Shown: positions 10,331 to 20,400 of the stretch, in pieces
Numbering within the stretch: position 1 is the first letter of the stretch
Layout: each line of letters begins with the position of its first letter
Source of the DNA: Schoenoplectus triqueter
Lineage: Eukaryota > Streptophyta > Magnoliopsida > Poales > Cyperaceae
Assembly: GCA_964058805.1 (NCBI GenBank)
Contig: CAXKVV010001397.1
Coordinates: 1-35,847 of the forward strand
DNA: 35,847 bases
Direction of reading: 5' to 3'
Notes under the pieces: model-generated
The model's input: the letters and a program-made list of their open reading frames with translations, nothing else
The model's database searches: none
Told to the model about the DNA's origin: nothing
Position numbers and translations under genes: made by a program

Positions 10331-11179
10331 ACTTCCTTGATATTGAGATAGCTCGTGGAACAGAAATAATTGTTCTATCTCAGAGAAAGTATGTGCTAGA
10401 CTTGCTCACTGAGACAGGCATGTTAGGTTGCAGGCCTGCAGTTTCTCCAATTGATGTGAAGACCAAGATAGGTGCAGATGCAGGAGAACATGTTGATCAT
10501 GAGAGGTACCAGAGATTGATAGGCATATTGATCTATTTGTGTTACACTCGTCCTGATATCTCATTTGCAGTAAGCGTGGTGAGCCGCTACATGCATGACC
10601 CTAGGAAGGGTCATACGGACACAGTATATCACATCATGAGGTATCTGAAAAGTGCACCCGAAAAATGGCCTGATTTTCAGGAAGAATGGGTACATAAACA
10701 TTGAGGTCTATTGTGACTCTGACTGAGCAAGTTGTCAAGATGACATGAGGTCCACATCTGGCTACTGCATGTTCGTAGGGGGCAACTCGGTCTCCTGACA
10801 GAGCAAGAAGCAACCAGTTATTGCGAGATCAACGACAGAAGCTGAATACAGAGTTATGACATTAGGAGTTGCTGAGATGTTGTGGCTGAAGAAATTATTA
10901 GAAGATCTCAAGGTGAATCACGTAGAAAAAATGAAGTTGTGGTGTGATAGCAAATCAGTGATCAACATTGCTAACAATCATGTGCAGCATGATAGAACTA
11001 AATATGTGGAGATCGACAAATTCTTCATAAAAGAAAAAATGGAGAGTGGGCTATTGGAGCTGAGTCATATAACTACAGGAAATCAAGTAGCAGACTACCT
11101 CATCAAAGGACTTAGCTCAATAGATCTAGTGAGGTTATGTGATAAGATGTGCTTGATGGATATCTTTTGCCCATCTTAA
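10331..11179 (+). pseudogene. Copia RNase H domain (in-frame stops)
   Basis: RYQRLIGILIYLCYTRPDIS and the VVSRYMHDP block lead into RNase H. Its motifs CDSD, TEAEYR and WCDSKS carry the expected acidic residues. CDSD is followed by TGA where Trp is usual, and SVS is followed by TGA where Trp is usual, so two Trp codons became stops by G-to-A change. The domain ends at a stop at 11177-11179, close to the 3' LTR. Confidence 0.9.
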
Positions 11180-11194
11180 GGGCAATAAGGGCAA
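11177..11194 (+). other. Polypurine-tract-like site before the 3' LTR
   Basis: Purine-rich, with a repeated AAGGGCAA pattern, directly before the 3' LTR where plus-strand DNA synthesis is primed. The tract is interrupted by C and T, so the call rests mainly on position. Confidence 0.5.
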
Positions 11195-11341
11195 TATTGA
11201 AATATAGAAAGTTTTGATTAGTATCAATTAGGGTTTTTTGATTGATTTCTTTTCTATTGTATTTTTTTCTATTATACTCCGTTGTATGCCTATATAATAG
11301 ATTTTTCAGTGATTTAATAAGAATAAGTTCAGATTTCAACT
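11195..11341 (+). repeat. 3' LTR of the Copia element (147 bp)
   Basis: Matches the 5' LTR along its whole length apart from seven transitions and one extra T. It begins TATTGAAAT (TG to TA change) and ends ATTTCAACT. The TATA-like TATATAATA is kept at 11291-11299. ATAAT follows at 11342-11346. Confidence 0.9.
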
Positions 11342-11346
11342 ATAAT

Positions 11347-11977
11347 TATCGATACAACTCAAATAGATGTCACAATTTGGATTCTGAACCGATGACATTA
11401 TCATCACGAATTAAGTTGTGAATTGGGATCATATTCATAAAAGATAATCGGACTTCTCAATAACTAATTTTTGATTATTATCTATTATTTAGATTATTGA
11501 CTTGATCTGAATTCAGGTGATACAAATTGATAGATTTTTAACTTGTGATATAGTTCGATGATCTGAATTGTGTGGAATAACCTTTGACTTATGATACGGA
11601 TCAATGAACTAAATTGTCTGAATTGACTGAATTTTGATAAACTGAATTATGTTGCATGCTGATATTGTATTTGAATGCATATATAATTGTAGTATAGTAT
11701 GGTTGTGGATGAAATCCTCTTATAGTTATTTGTTTACCCTCTGGTAGGACTCGTGGAGTAGCGGGAATTCTCTAAGGGATGTAGAGAGATTTGATCATTC
11801 AAGTGTACATGAGACTTTAGAGGCGTGTGGGGACTTGTCTGGAAAGCAGCAAGGCCCGTGCTTACCTATGTATTTATGGCAATGGAGGGCAAGTCGAGGT
11901 AAGTTGAGAGATTTGATACATTTTTCTTTGGGATATGAAATCAAGTGTAAGCAAAATTAAAGACTTCCCAGCCAATG
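11347..11977. other. Unassigned spacer; no gene found
   Basis: Continuation of the sequence split by the Copia insertion. The stretch 11700-11900 is less AT-rich and might be an old LTR, but no ends, primer site or coding motif could be shown. Confidence 0.3.
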
Positions 11978-12700
11978 TTTTTTTTGTTGAACTAGTAGGC
12001 AATTGCCTACTATGAAATTTCATAAAGTAAAATAGGAAAATGAATTTACCGACAACAGATTAAGAAGGATAGAATAAAGCAAAGTTACATGCAGCGGATT
12101 AATAAGTAATAAAACAAAGAACCTATGGTTAGTATCTACGTTGTGCTATTTGCACCCAGTTTCCCATCATTTTGCATATGCCTTTGCCTCCTCCATGAGC
12201 GCTTGCGTCTGTCATGCCACCCCTTGAAATATACGTGCATTCCTCTCCCTCCAGATGGCGCATTCCAAGGACGTTCAGAGCAGCCGTTTGTTATTCTTGC
12301 AGACTACTCCATGCAGCTAGAACTGTCTCGCTTGGTATGCTTGCAAGGATGGATCGGCAGATAGTGGCAGTGAATGGGCATTCTGCGAACAAGTGAGCTG
12401 CCGTCTCTATGAGGGTCTGTGAACAGAGGATGCATGTAGGTGTTGCCGGCCAACCCTTTTTTTGGAGATGGCCGTTGTGTACAGCCTATCATGCAGTAAT
12501 AACCATAGGAAGATCTTCACATATGGCGGGGTCCGCATCTGCCATACTTGATGAAATTCCATCCTGGGTACTACTGGGATTAGCAAAGGCTATATATGGA
12601 GTAAACAGTGAAGTGATGATGCGGACTCCATCTCCATAGTAGGTTCCCCGATCTGTCTGCTATTGTAGACATCCTGAACATAGGAACTAGACTTAGTAGG
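11978..12700 (-). mobile_element. 5'-truncated L1-type LINE, 3' part of ORF2 plus tail
   Basis: On the minus strand, in shifting frames, C-terminal L1 ORF2 blocks appear in order: DRSGNLLWRWSPHHHFTVYS (about 12700-12585), VKIFLWLLLHDRLYT (about 12520-12475), the zinc-finger-like PTCILCSQTLIETAAHLFAE followed by CPF (about 12442-12376), and IWRERNARIFQG (about 12265-12230). The 3' end has a perfect 20-bp palindrome (11993-12012) and an A-tail (T8 on the plus strand at 11978-11985). Frameshifts and stops show it is dead. The 5' limit is uncertain and could extend to about 12950. Confidence 0.85.
11993..12012. repeat. Perfect 20-bp palindrome at a LINE 3' end
   Basis: TAGTAGGCAATTGCCTACTA equals its own reverse complement. 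In RNA it would fold as a stem just before the poly(A) tail. Three other LINE-type copies in this window carry diverged versions of the same inverted repeat. Confidence 0.85.
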
Positions 12701-13156
12701 TCAGTAAGAAAGAAAGAGGGGTGCCTGAGGTGGTGAGCAGTGACGTCCTGAGTTAGGTGGATGCCGATAGTACTCAATGTTGAGGACCATAGAGATTCCC
12801 TTCTCGTGGTTGCCACCCAAATCCATTTGAGTCGATTGCTCGACTAACTGGTTCGTAGTTAATTGCTCGATTAAACGTCCAATGGACACCAAAAAGGACA
12901 CCTCAAAACATGGGAAAGCACAAATAAATGGCCGGGTCTCCGGTGCCGACACGTAAGGAATATGATCGCCAGGGAAGCTCTCTCAGTTCAGACATATTAG
13001 ATGGCTTTCTTTGTGCCTTGCTTGGCATTGGTTGAGTTTGGTTTCAAAGTAATGCAAAGCTGGCTGTGAGAAAGGTAGGAATAAACTAAGCCCTAATTCA
13101 TGTTGGTGATTTTATTGAAGTAATATGTTTTAACCAGTTACTCGTTTGCACTGCAG
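12701..13156. other. Unassigned; possible upstream PRMT7 or LINE remnant
   Basis: No clear coding block. The part before about 12950 may be further LINE sequence. A possible donor at about 13073 (GAGAAAG|GTAGGA) could end another remnant exon of the PRMT7-like gene, but its translation has a stop and could not be matched. Confidence 0.25.
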
Positions 13157-13678
13157 GAGCTTAGTCAGAAGTACCAGCTCATGGATTTTAACTTCGCAAA
13201 CACCATTCATTCTTGTTTGGGTACCCTATTTGTCTTTAGAAAGCTTAATTTTGCAATAGTATTTTTCCAATATTTAATTTGCAACCTTTGTTCCATCCTT
13301 CCTTTTTTTTCTCTTTCTTACTTTTAGTTACTTTTATTTAATTTGATATCTTTGCAGATGGAATTTTTGAAACCAGGTTTATGCCGTGGTTTTGCGATTT
13401 GGACTGATTGGGTTTTAGACGAAAACAACTCCAATATTGTATCTACAGGACCAGGTTAGAATCACTGAAAGTCTCTGACTAGTTAATTAGCAAATGTCTT
13501 TTTGGCCTCTGTTTATTTCTCTGAATATGGAGTGTTGGTATCAGATAACAGATACTGGATACAAGGAGTGCAGCTTCTGAGTGTACTGTACCCCCAACTT
13601 GTAATAGTATTACTGGTTCGTGTGCAGAAGTGCAGGCATCCTTTGACCATTTAACTGGAGAACTCAGCATAAAATCTT
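13157..13678 (+). pseudogene. PRMT7-like (PRMT1.6) C-terminal gene fragment
   Basis: Three exon-like blocks with splice-type borders. 13157-13220 encodes ELSQKYQLMDFNFANTIHS. 13358-13454 encodes MEFLKPGLCRGFAIWTDWVL and DENNSNIVSTGP. 13545-13678 encodes DNRYWIQGVQLLS and, one frame over, AEVQASFDHLTGELSIK. These match the C-terminal methyltransferase repeat of plant PRMT7/PRMT1.6, a protein arginine methyltransferase. Introns with TTTGCAG and GGTATCAG acceptors remain, so this is a genomic fragment, not a processed copy. A frameshift at the CCCCC near 13591 and the lack of the catalytic N-terminal exons argue it is dead. An extra terminal exon near 13750 is possible. Confidence 0.7.
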
Positions 13679-13680
13679 CT

Positions 13681-15562
13681 CTCTTGATCTTATATATATG
13701 TATTTAAATATTTAATTACTGCTTTCAATTTTGTTTTCATTCTTAGCAAAATTTCCATCTCTTCTGAACAATTAGGATGAATTTTGGATCCAAGATGGAA
13801 ATTGTGCTTGCAACCAACGAAATTATTCTATGATCTAGGAGGAGCTTTTTTTCTTTTTGTCAAAATAATAACGTCGTAAATTATCTCCACTGTCTCGTCT
13901 TGATAGCTAATAAACCATCGACACTGAAAGTATGATCTAATTAGTTTCGAAATATGCTTGCTTAGAATAATTATTATTACTATTTATCTTTTTTTTTTCT
14001 TTTTCTTTTGTTCAGCCCTTGTAAATATCCCAATTCCGCTGCAGATCGCTGTATGATTATTGATTGGATAAATTGCTATGGTTATTGATTGGATAAATTT
14101 TATGGAAGGTCACTTAATTTTATATAGAATTCATAATTGATCATTGTATTTTAACATACATCTACATTTAGTTATTCTGTTAATATTTTGAATTAAAATT
14201 TTAATTATACTAACATGATATCACGTGTACTTTGTCCTATTGTTAATAAAGATTAGTATCATCAATAAATGACTAAATGTGGTATGAAAAAATATTTGTT
14301 TTTTTATCACTAGGAGTGTAGTTTTATGTATTTGATTTGAATAATACACTTTCATAATATAATAATTATAAAATATCAAGTCCACATAAGATACTATATC
14401 AGCCACTTTTAGAGTGTCGGATGAATAATTTAATAACAACGACTAGATTTAGATATATGTTAAAATTTAATGATCAAATATGAATTTCATATGAAACTGA
14501 GTGAACTCTTAGAAAATTTATCCGTTATTGATTATGTTACATCAATTATCTTAATGAATATGATATTATCTTGTACTTGACAAAAAATTCTAAAATGACT
14601 TTTGTGATGTATAAACATCTATTTAGATTATCACCTGTTCCCAAAAACCACCCACGTGTATTTTTTTTAACATTTGCCCTCTCCTACTAACAGTTTATTT
14701 CTTTTTTCGAGCGAAGACCAACAATTTAATATTTTTTGCCTTAACAATTTAAAAATGACCACAAGTATGTTTTGGTTTAATTTTTTTTATATAGAACTAT
14801 GAATTTTTATTGTATACGGACCAACCTGCTGGTGTTATCAGCATGTTACCAGCATTTTCATAGTCTGAGACTCTGAGGCGGATGGGAAGGTCTTTTTTTT
14901 TATATATATAAAGAAATTGGAGGCTGATTGGCAGGCAGGTCAGAAGTTGAAATTTCCGTATCAACCGCAACAGGCGATTGCAGATGATCAGTGCAACAGT
15001 GTTACATTTGTACGGTTGTACCCCTCACGCGTTCATAGACCGAGTCTAAGTGGGGGGCCCGCGGGCTGCGGCACTGTCGGTTGCCTATATCAACGACGAA
15101 AATTTTCATTTACACCCTTCACATCTGAACATTCGCGGATTTGGGTACAAAGAATTATAATCCTAGTTTAGTAGTTTTCAAAATTATATAGAGTTAGACT
15201 ATGATCTACACATAGTTAATTAGCAAATGTATTATGGATTAAAAAATATAGTTAAATTATCTTTAAATTTAATTTGATTTATAAGTCTCAATAAATTCTT
15301 TGTATCATAATATGATGGGATATAAATTTTTTCTATGTTTTGAATGATCTAAGTATTAGTTTTTTTATTTTTAAAAATGAATTAGGAAACATGTATTATT
15401 TTATTATTATTATTGAGTCATTTTTTAAAATTCAAAACTAATACTTAGAATTTTTTATATATATCATTATATTTTGATATAATTTTTTATTGAGACTCAT
15501 AAATTAAGATTTGAAAATGACTTAATTATAATTTTGAATCCGTATAAAATTTGGTCATTAAA
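13681..15562. other. No gene found; AT-rich spacer with a GC-richer patch
   Basis: Mostly AT-rich with no coding signal. The stretch 14880-15170 is clearly richer in G and C (a GGGGGGCCCGCGGGC-type core near 15051) and follows a TATATATATA run at about 14901, but its 84-codon frame has no recognisable domain. Confidence 0.4.
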
Positions 15563-15570
15563 TATGTTTA
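15563..15570. repeat. 8-bp target duplication of hAT MITE, left
   Basis: TATGTTTA here and TATGTATA at 15825-15832, seven of eight matching. Eight bp is the hAT superfamily length. Confidence 0.65.
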
Positions 15571-15824
15571 TAGGGGTGTCAACCCGACCCGATTAATTAT
15601 GATTTTTGAAGTAATTTTATGATTTAGTACTAATTAAAGCTTAAATCGACACTAATTATATAGTAATTAAGATTAATTATAAATTAATTAATATTTAATT
15701 GCTTACAATTATATAAAAATAATTAATAAATATTTAATTATTTTACACGAGTCGGGTCGGGTCAAAAATAATAATAAAATAATATGTTCCGGCCTGAATC
15801 CGACCCGACCAATTGTCACTCCTA
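15571..15824. mobile_element. hAT-type MITE (254 bp)
   Basis: Starts TAGGGGTGTCAA and ends with the inverted TAGGAGTGACAA (10 of 12 matching), the terminal pattern of hAT elements. Subterminal CGACCCGA motifs recur, inverted, at both ends (ACCCGACCCGA near 15583; GTCGGGTCGGGTC near 15752; CGACCCGACC near 15801). The interior is AT-rich with no reading frame, so movement would need a hAT transposase from elsewhere. Confidence 0.8.
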
Positions 15825-15849
15825 TATGTATAGTATCATAGTCTAACTC

Positions 15850-15875
15850 ATATATATATATATATATATATATAT
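15850..15875. repeat. (TA)n microsatellite
   Basis: Thirteen uninterrupted AT dinucleotides, likely length-variable. Confidence 0.9.
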
Positions 15876-17378
15876 TATTTATATTTTATTTTTTTTATAA
15901 AATATGTAATTTTCTTAACAAAATTTTATATTTGAGCGACATAAATTATAAAAAATATTTTATTATTGACAACTTGTTATGCTTTTAGATTCGTCCGTGA
16001 TGTTAATATCAGTAGAATAATATTTGAATCCCATATAAAAATTTTCTGACTCCGCCTGATCTGAAAATGCTTTAATTTCTTTATTGCAAGAATATCAGAT
16101 TTGCATTATAAATGAACGCAAACATTATTCTTTTGTACCCGACTTTTGTCGAGAAGATTAGAACTGTATTACTTCATATTTTAATTAAATAAAAACAAGT
16201 TTTTCCAAATAAAGAATCAGATGCAAACATGAAGTTATGAGCCTTTTTTTTATTGCAAGAAAGACATTAAAAAAATGCTTCGATATCTCATTTCATATAT
16301 ATTTCAATAGATGGGAATCAAATACTATTTCATGTTAGAGATTACATATTTGAAATTCGGATAATTTTTTATGAATATTTAAAAGTTAGATAACTTAGTT
16401 TTTATTTTTGCTTAAAAAATATATATTTCAAGAGATGACAACCTTATTTCAAAACATTTATTCGAGAAGCCGATAGAAAAGTAACATCGTAGCTCACAAA
16501 TATTATTTATTTTTTCCTTTCACTATAATTATTAAAATACAATCTTATATATACATCAAAATCTTCTATTTGAATAATCAGATTATTTTTTTCAACAAAA
16601 TATTAGGAATTAAAAGAATTTCCATCCCTGACATGCTTAGTCTTAATATAAGCGAGACTAAAATTCATTAAAAGTTTAAAAACAAAACGTCTTGGACTTG
16701 TTGAGTAGGTTGAGTCATTATTTTTTTTATCGTGCTCGCATATATCGTCAAATTAGTGGGAAAAAATGTTCCAACTTAGCATCGATATTATGTTATCCCT
16801 AACATCACCTAGACAGGATAAATAGAGGTTTAAACTGATTTACTGTTTGAATTAAATTAACAATTCAATTACTCCACCTCAATTTGTAAGAAACAAACTA
16901 AACAAATACCAAAGATTCAATGTTTGAAGACAAAAAGATTATCACAAAAAATGAAAATAATCATTCGAAGGGATAAAATAACTCTAACAACTTTATTTTT
17001 TTTTCAAAATTATAAATCATTTTTAATTTTGATGTTTGTCCAGATTAAAAAATATGTTATTGAAAAGCATTCTAGCACTTACTATTTTGTTTTAAAAATG
17101 TTCAAATTTGAAGTTTGAATGAGTAATTTATAATTTATGAAATAAAGGATTTGATGAGTATATATTAGATTCTGTTATTCTAGATCACTTGTTTTGAACC
17201 TTATTTTTTAGACTTTATACGAGTTAAAGTACGAATAATAAAAATCGAACATATTCGTCTCAACTTTTAACATCTTTTTTTATCCGAGGAAATTTGCCTT
17301 TGAAGGAGCGAATGACAGCTGAAAAGGAGCGAAAAGACATTTTTGGTATCTTTGAGGGTTCCTAAGTAACTGGTTCAG
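15876..17378. other. No gene found; AT-rich spacer
   Basis: Very AT-rich. A 64-codon frame at 16924-17118 has no domain and low-complexity composition, so it was not called. No TATA box convincingly placed for the downstream gene was seen. Confidence 0.5.
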
Positions 17379-17432
17379 GTGTTCCACAAAGTTACAATGC
17401 CAGATCAATCCTCTCTCTCACTTTACCTTCTT

Positions 17433-17455
17433 CTCCGGTGCACAAACACCGGGAG
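17433..17455 (+). promoter_or_regulatory. GC-rich hairpin in the nucleotidyltransferase 5' leader
   Basis: CCGGTG (17435-17440) pairs perfectly with CACCGG (17447-17452) around a CACAAA loop. The stem can extend by a few pairs with one bulged G. It ends about 20 bases before the ATG at 17475, where a stable stem could slow or position scanning ribosomes. Function is inferred. Confidence 0.5.
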
Positions 17456-17474
17456 AGAGAACCCGAAGGAAATC

Positions 17475-20400
17475 ATGGAGACCCGTCAAACGCTCATCGA
17501 CTCGCTCACCGATCACCTCGCTCTCTTCCATTCCTCCCGCGCTAAAATCCCCAACAGTAATTCTAATTCAATTCAATCTCGCACCTCCATTATTCGATGG
17601 CTCTCCTCCCTCTCCGTCTCCGGCCGCCGCGCTGCGCTCACCGTCCTCGACCGCGACCTCGTCTCCGTAATTTTCAACATGCTGTCTTATCTCCATCGCC
17701 ATGGCCATTGCTTCTTCTTCCTGCTTGCCGATGCCCCTTCTCCCCCTTCTGTCCTGTACCGACGATCACGCGGCTTGCTGGCACGTGTGGCAGCTGGACA
17801 CGCGGCGGAGACGGAATTAGGCGACTCGATCCTTCTCTTCTGTTCTGGTGAGCTCGGTAATCATGACACCGACGCGGTTACAGTCTCTGAAGAATTTATA
17901 TCTGATATTGACAGGTTCCACATAATACTCTTTTCTAATATCTGTTCACCAACGAAATGTCAATAAGTCCCATCCCTCGCTGTATTAGTACATAACTCCC
18001 ACAAATAAGGATCACAATTTTGATCTTTGACATTAATTGACAATAACCCAACTCTTTAGAAGTTGGAGACATTTTATCGAGTCATAGTGCAAGCATCTCT
18101 ATAACTCACCCAATTAAGGAAAATTAGCAAGGTTGAGAATGACACAGAGTCACATAGAGTAATAAATAATGGAAGTGATAAGCGATATATCCATTATAGA
18201 AGTGATAAGCGATGCAAACCATTTGTGTAAAATTTGTTGAACTGGGAGAACAAGTTATAATAATTTTTTATGCAAGGGCTTGAATATAGCATGGAAAAAG
18301 AAACACAATTTAGTTTTAACTTGTTTTTAGGTGATAAGCAGGTTTGTAGAGGTGATGGATGTTATCTCTGGAGGTAGATTCCTAACTGAAGAGGAAAACA
18401 TAGGTACAGGAAAAACTGAGAAATGGCCAGAGCTGATATGGCTAAAAGACAAGGGTTATTACAGTCTGGAGTCCTACATTGCGAATCGACTGGAGATTGC
18501 ACTGAGAATTTCGTGGAGAGAGGCGAATAGAGGAGGCGGGGGAAGGAAAGGTAGAGGAGGAAAAGGGGTTAAGGATAAGGCCGTCGTAGTGACAAGTGGG
18601 ATGGCCGTTAATGCGTTTTGGAGGAAAAAAGGATGCCTTGACTGGTGGACCCAGCTCGACCAGAGAGACAGACAAAAGGCATTTGACGTCTTTGTGGGAA
18701 AAGCTTCAACAACCCTGGTTAGTTTTATTTTATTTGTTGGGTCTTTGTAGATTTCGCCAACTATTTTGCAAAGACATTGGAATTTTCACTTGCAGTGAAT
18801 AACTGAATATTACCTAATACTTCACACTGACCTATAAGGTTGGAGTCCTTTTAAAATAGCCAATTTTTTTTTTTTAAAAAAAAGTCAGGCTTCGTTGTTT
18901 CAACGAGATGTTAGCGTTAGCTGCACATAAATATTTGCTCCAGCATCATAAGTAGTCTGTTTTATTTATCAAGACTACATATTCTATTCTCATTATAGTC
19001 TGCATTTCAGTTTTCATGCAGTCTTCTTGAGGCCTTGGTGGATTTAACGACTTCTTATATGAACAAGACGTGATAGCAAAGAACATTAATTCAAAACTGT
19101 GACCACTGACAAAATGCTTATCAAAACATAAAAGAAAAAAAATGTACATGTGTTCTGTATGATTTTGATAGCCCCTGCATCTAAATCGAACAACCATTCA
19201 ATTATCCCGTTATTCATAGAAGGGTTATGTCTAGTAGCATTTGGTTGGAGTTCCAACTATTCTCAAATTGCTTCATACTTGATACAGTATATCCACTTCA
19301 TAAAGAACACAAACTTTAATTTTGAGTGCTTTGGTGTTGATTATCATGGTTGTCAACATATCCATTCTGTTCGTTTCATTTCTATATCACACTAATTGAG
19401 TATGTTGATTGTTAATATCTCATTCAACTTTTCTCAATTGGTCCATAGTTGATATAGTATATCCACGTCATAAGAACATGTATATTTTTAATTTTTGCGG
19501 AATTTTAGTGTTGATTATTATTTTTTTATTTTGAAGTAGCAGGCCAAGAGCCTATTATTGGATTTCATTAATAAAAAATAAAAATAGTTACATGGAGATG
19601 TGGAGCACAGATACAAAAAGATGTAATGATAGAGATGATAGTTTCAAAAATAAAAAATGTTGATTATTATTGTTGTCAAAATATCCCTCCATCTGTTTTA
19701 TTTCCTTTCACAGTTGTGAGATATGTTAGTTTCAATATATCTCTTACCTTCATATAGTTGCAGACCTAACCATTTGACTCATTACTGGATTTTGTGTGTC
19801 TCCAGTATTAATAGTACATGCAAATATTCTCTTGCAGGCTAATGAGATTGTCAAGGAATCAGAAATTTTTTCAAAGAAAAAGCTTCTTTTCTTTAACCAT
19901 CAGTTGACCTCATCTTGGAAAACTTTAAAGCAATCATTCTTTAAAAGAAGTAGATACCCTGCTACCTCTGATGACATCAGCCTATTACCCTATAGAAGGA
20001 AAACAGACCCATTGCACATCATTAACAAGTTGACAGTGCTTTACATGATTTCACTTTTAAAAAGAGATGTTAGTCATCATGGAGGGAATTGTCTATTCTT
20101 CACCACATTAGCAATGGCTGGCAGCATTTCTGACTATGTGATGGCCAAATTGAGGGAGGTTTTGATGGTTGTCTCTATTGAGTGTACCAATTTAGAGCTT
20201 CTAGAAGATTTTAGTACATCAAAGTCGAGTGTGGTTGTACAGAATAAATGGAAAAAGAGCACCAGCAAGCCAAGAAAGCCCAAGTCTGCATCCAAATCAT
20301 CAAAGGTAGAAGTTGCACAGCATCTATGTTAGAACCTTGCATCATTGGTACCAACTGTATGGGCAGTCCCTAATGAACAAAATTAGAACATAAATTTGAA

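Larger units (their letters stand above)
6122..11341 (+). mobile_element. Full-length degenerate Ty1/Copia LTR retrotransposon
   Basis: A 5.2-kb element in Copia order: short 5' LTR, initiator-Met primer site, gag with CCHC knuckle, aspartic protease, gag-pre-integrase, integrase, reverse transcriptase, RNase H, 3' LTR. It is flanked by ATAAT duplications. LTR termini are inverted (TGTTGAAAT / ATTTCAACT in the 3' copy; the canonical end would be ATTTCAACA). Several frameshifts and many in-frame stops break gag and pol, so it cannot move on its own. It sits downstream of the PPR gene in the same orientation. The lineage within Copia is not resolved. Confidence 0.95.

Noticed and set aside
12125..12640. 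Plus-strand frames of 60-79 codons
   Set aside because: The meaningful reading is on the minus strand, where L1 ORF2 motifs appear in order; the plus-strand frames are shadows.
13157..13678. PRMT7 fragment as a processed retrocopy
   Set aside because: Introns with splice-type borders are still present between the matching blocks, so it came from genomic DNA.
16924..17118. 64-codon frame rich in K, F and I
   Set aside because: AT-rich spacer with no domain, no promoter and no splice context.
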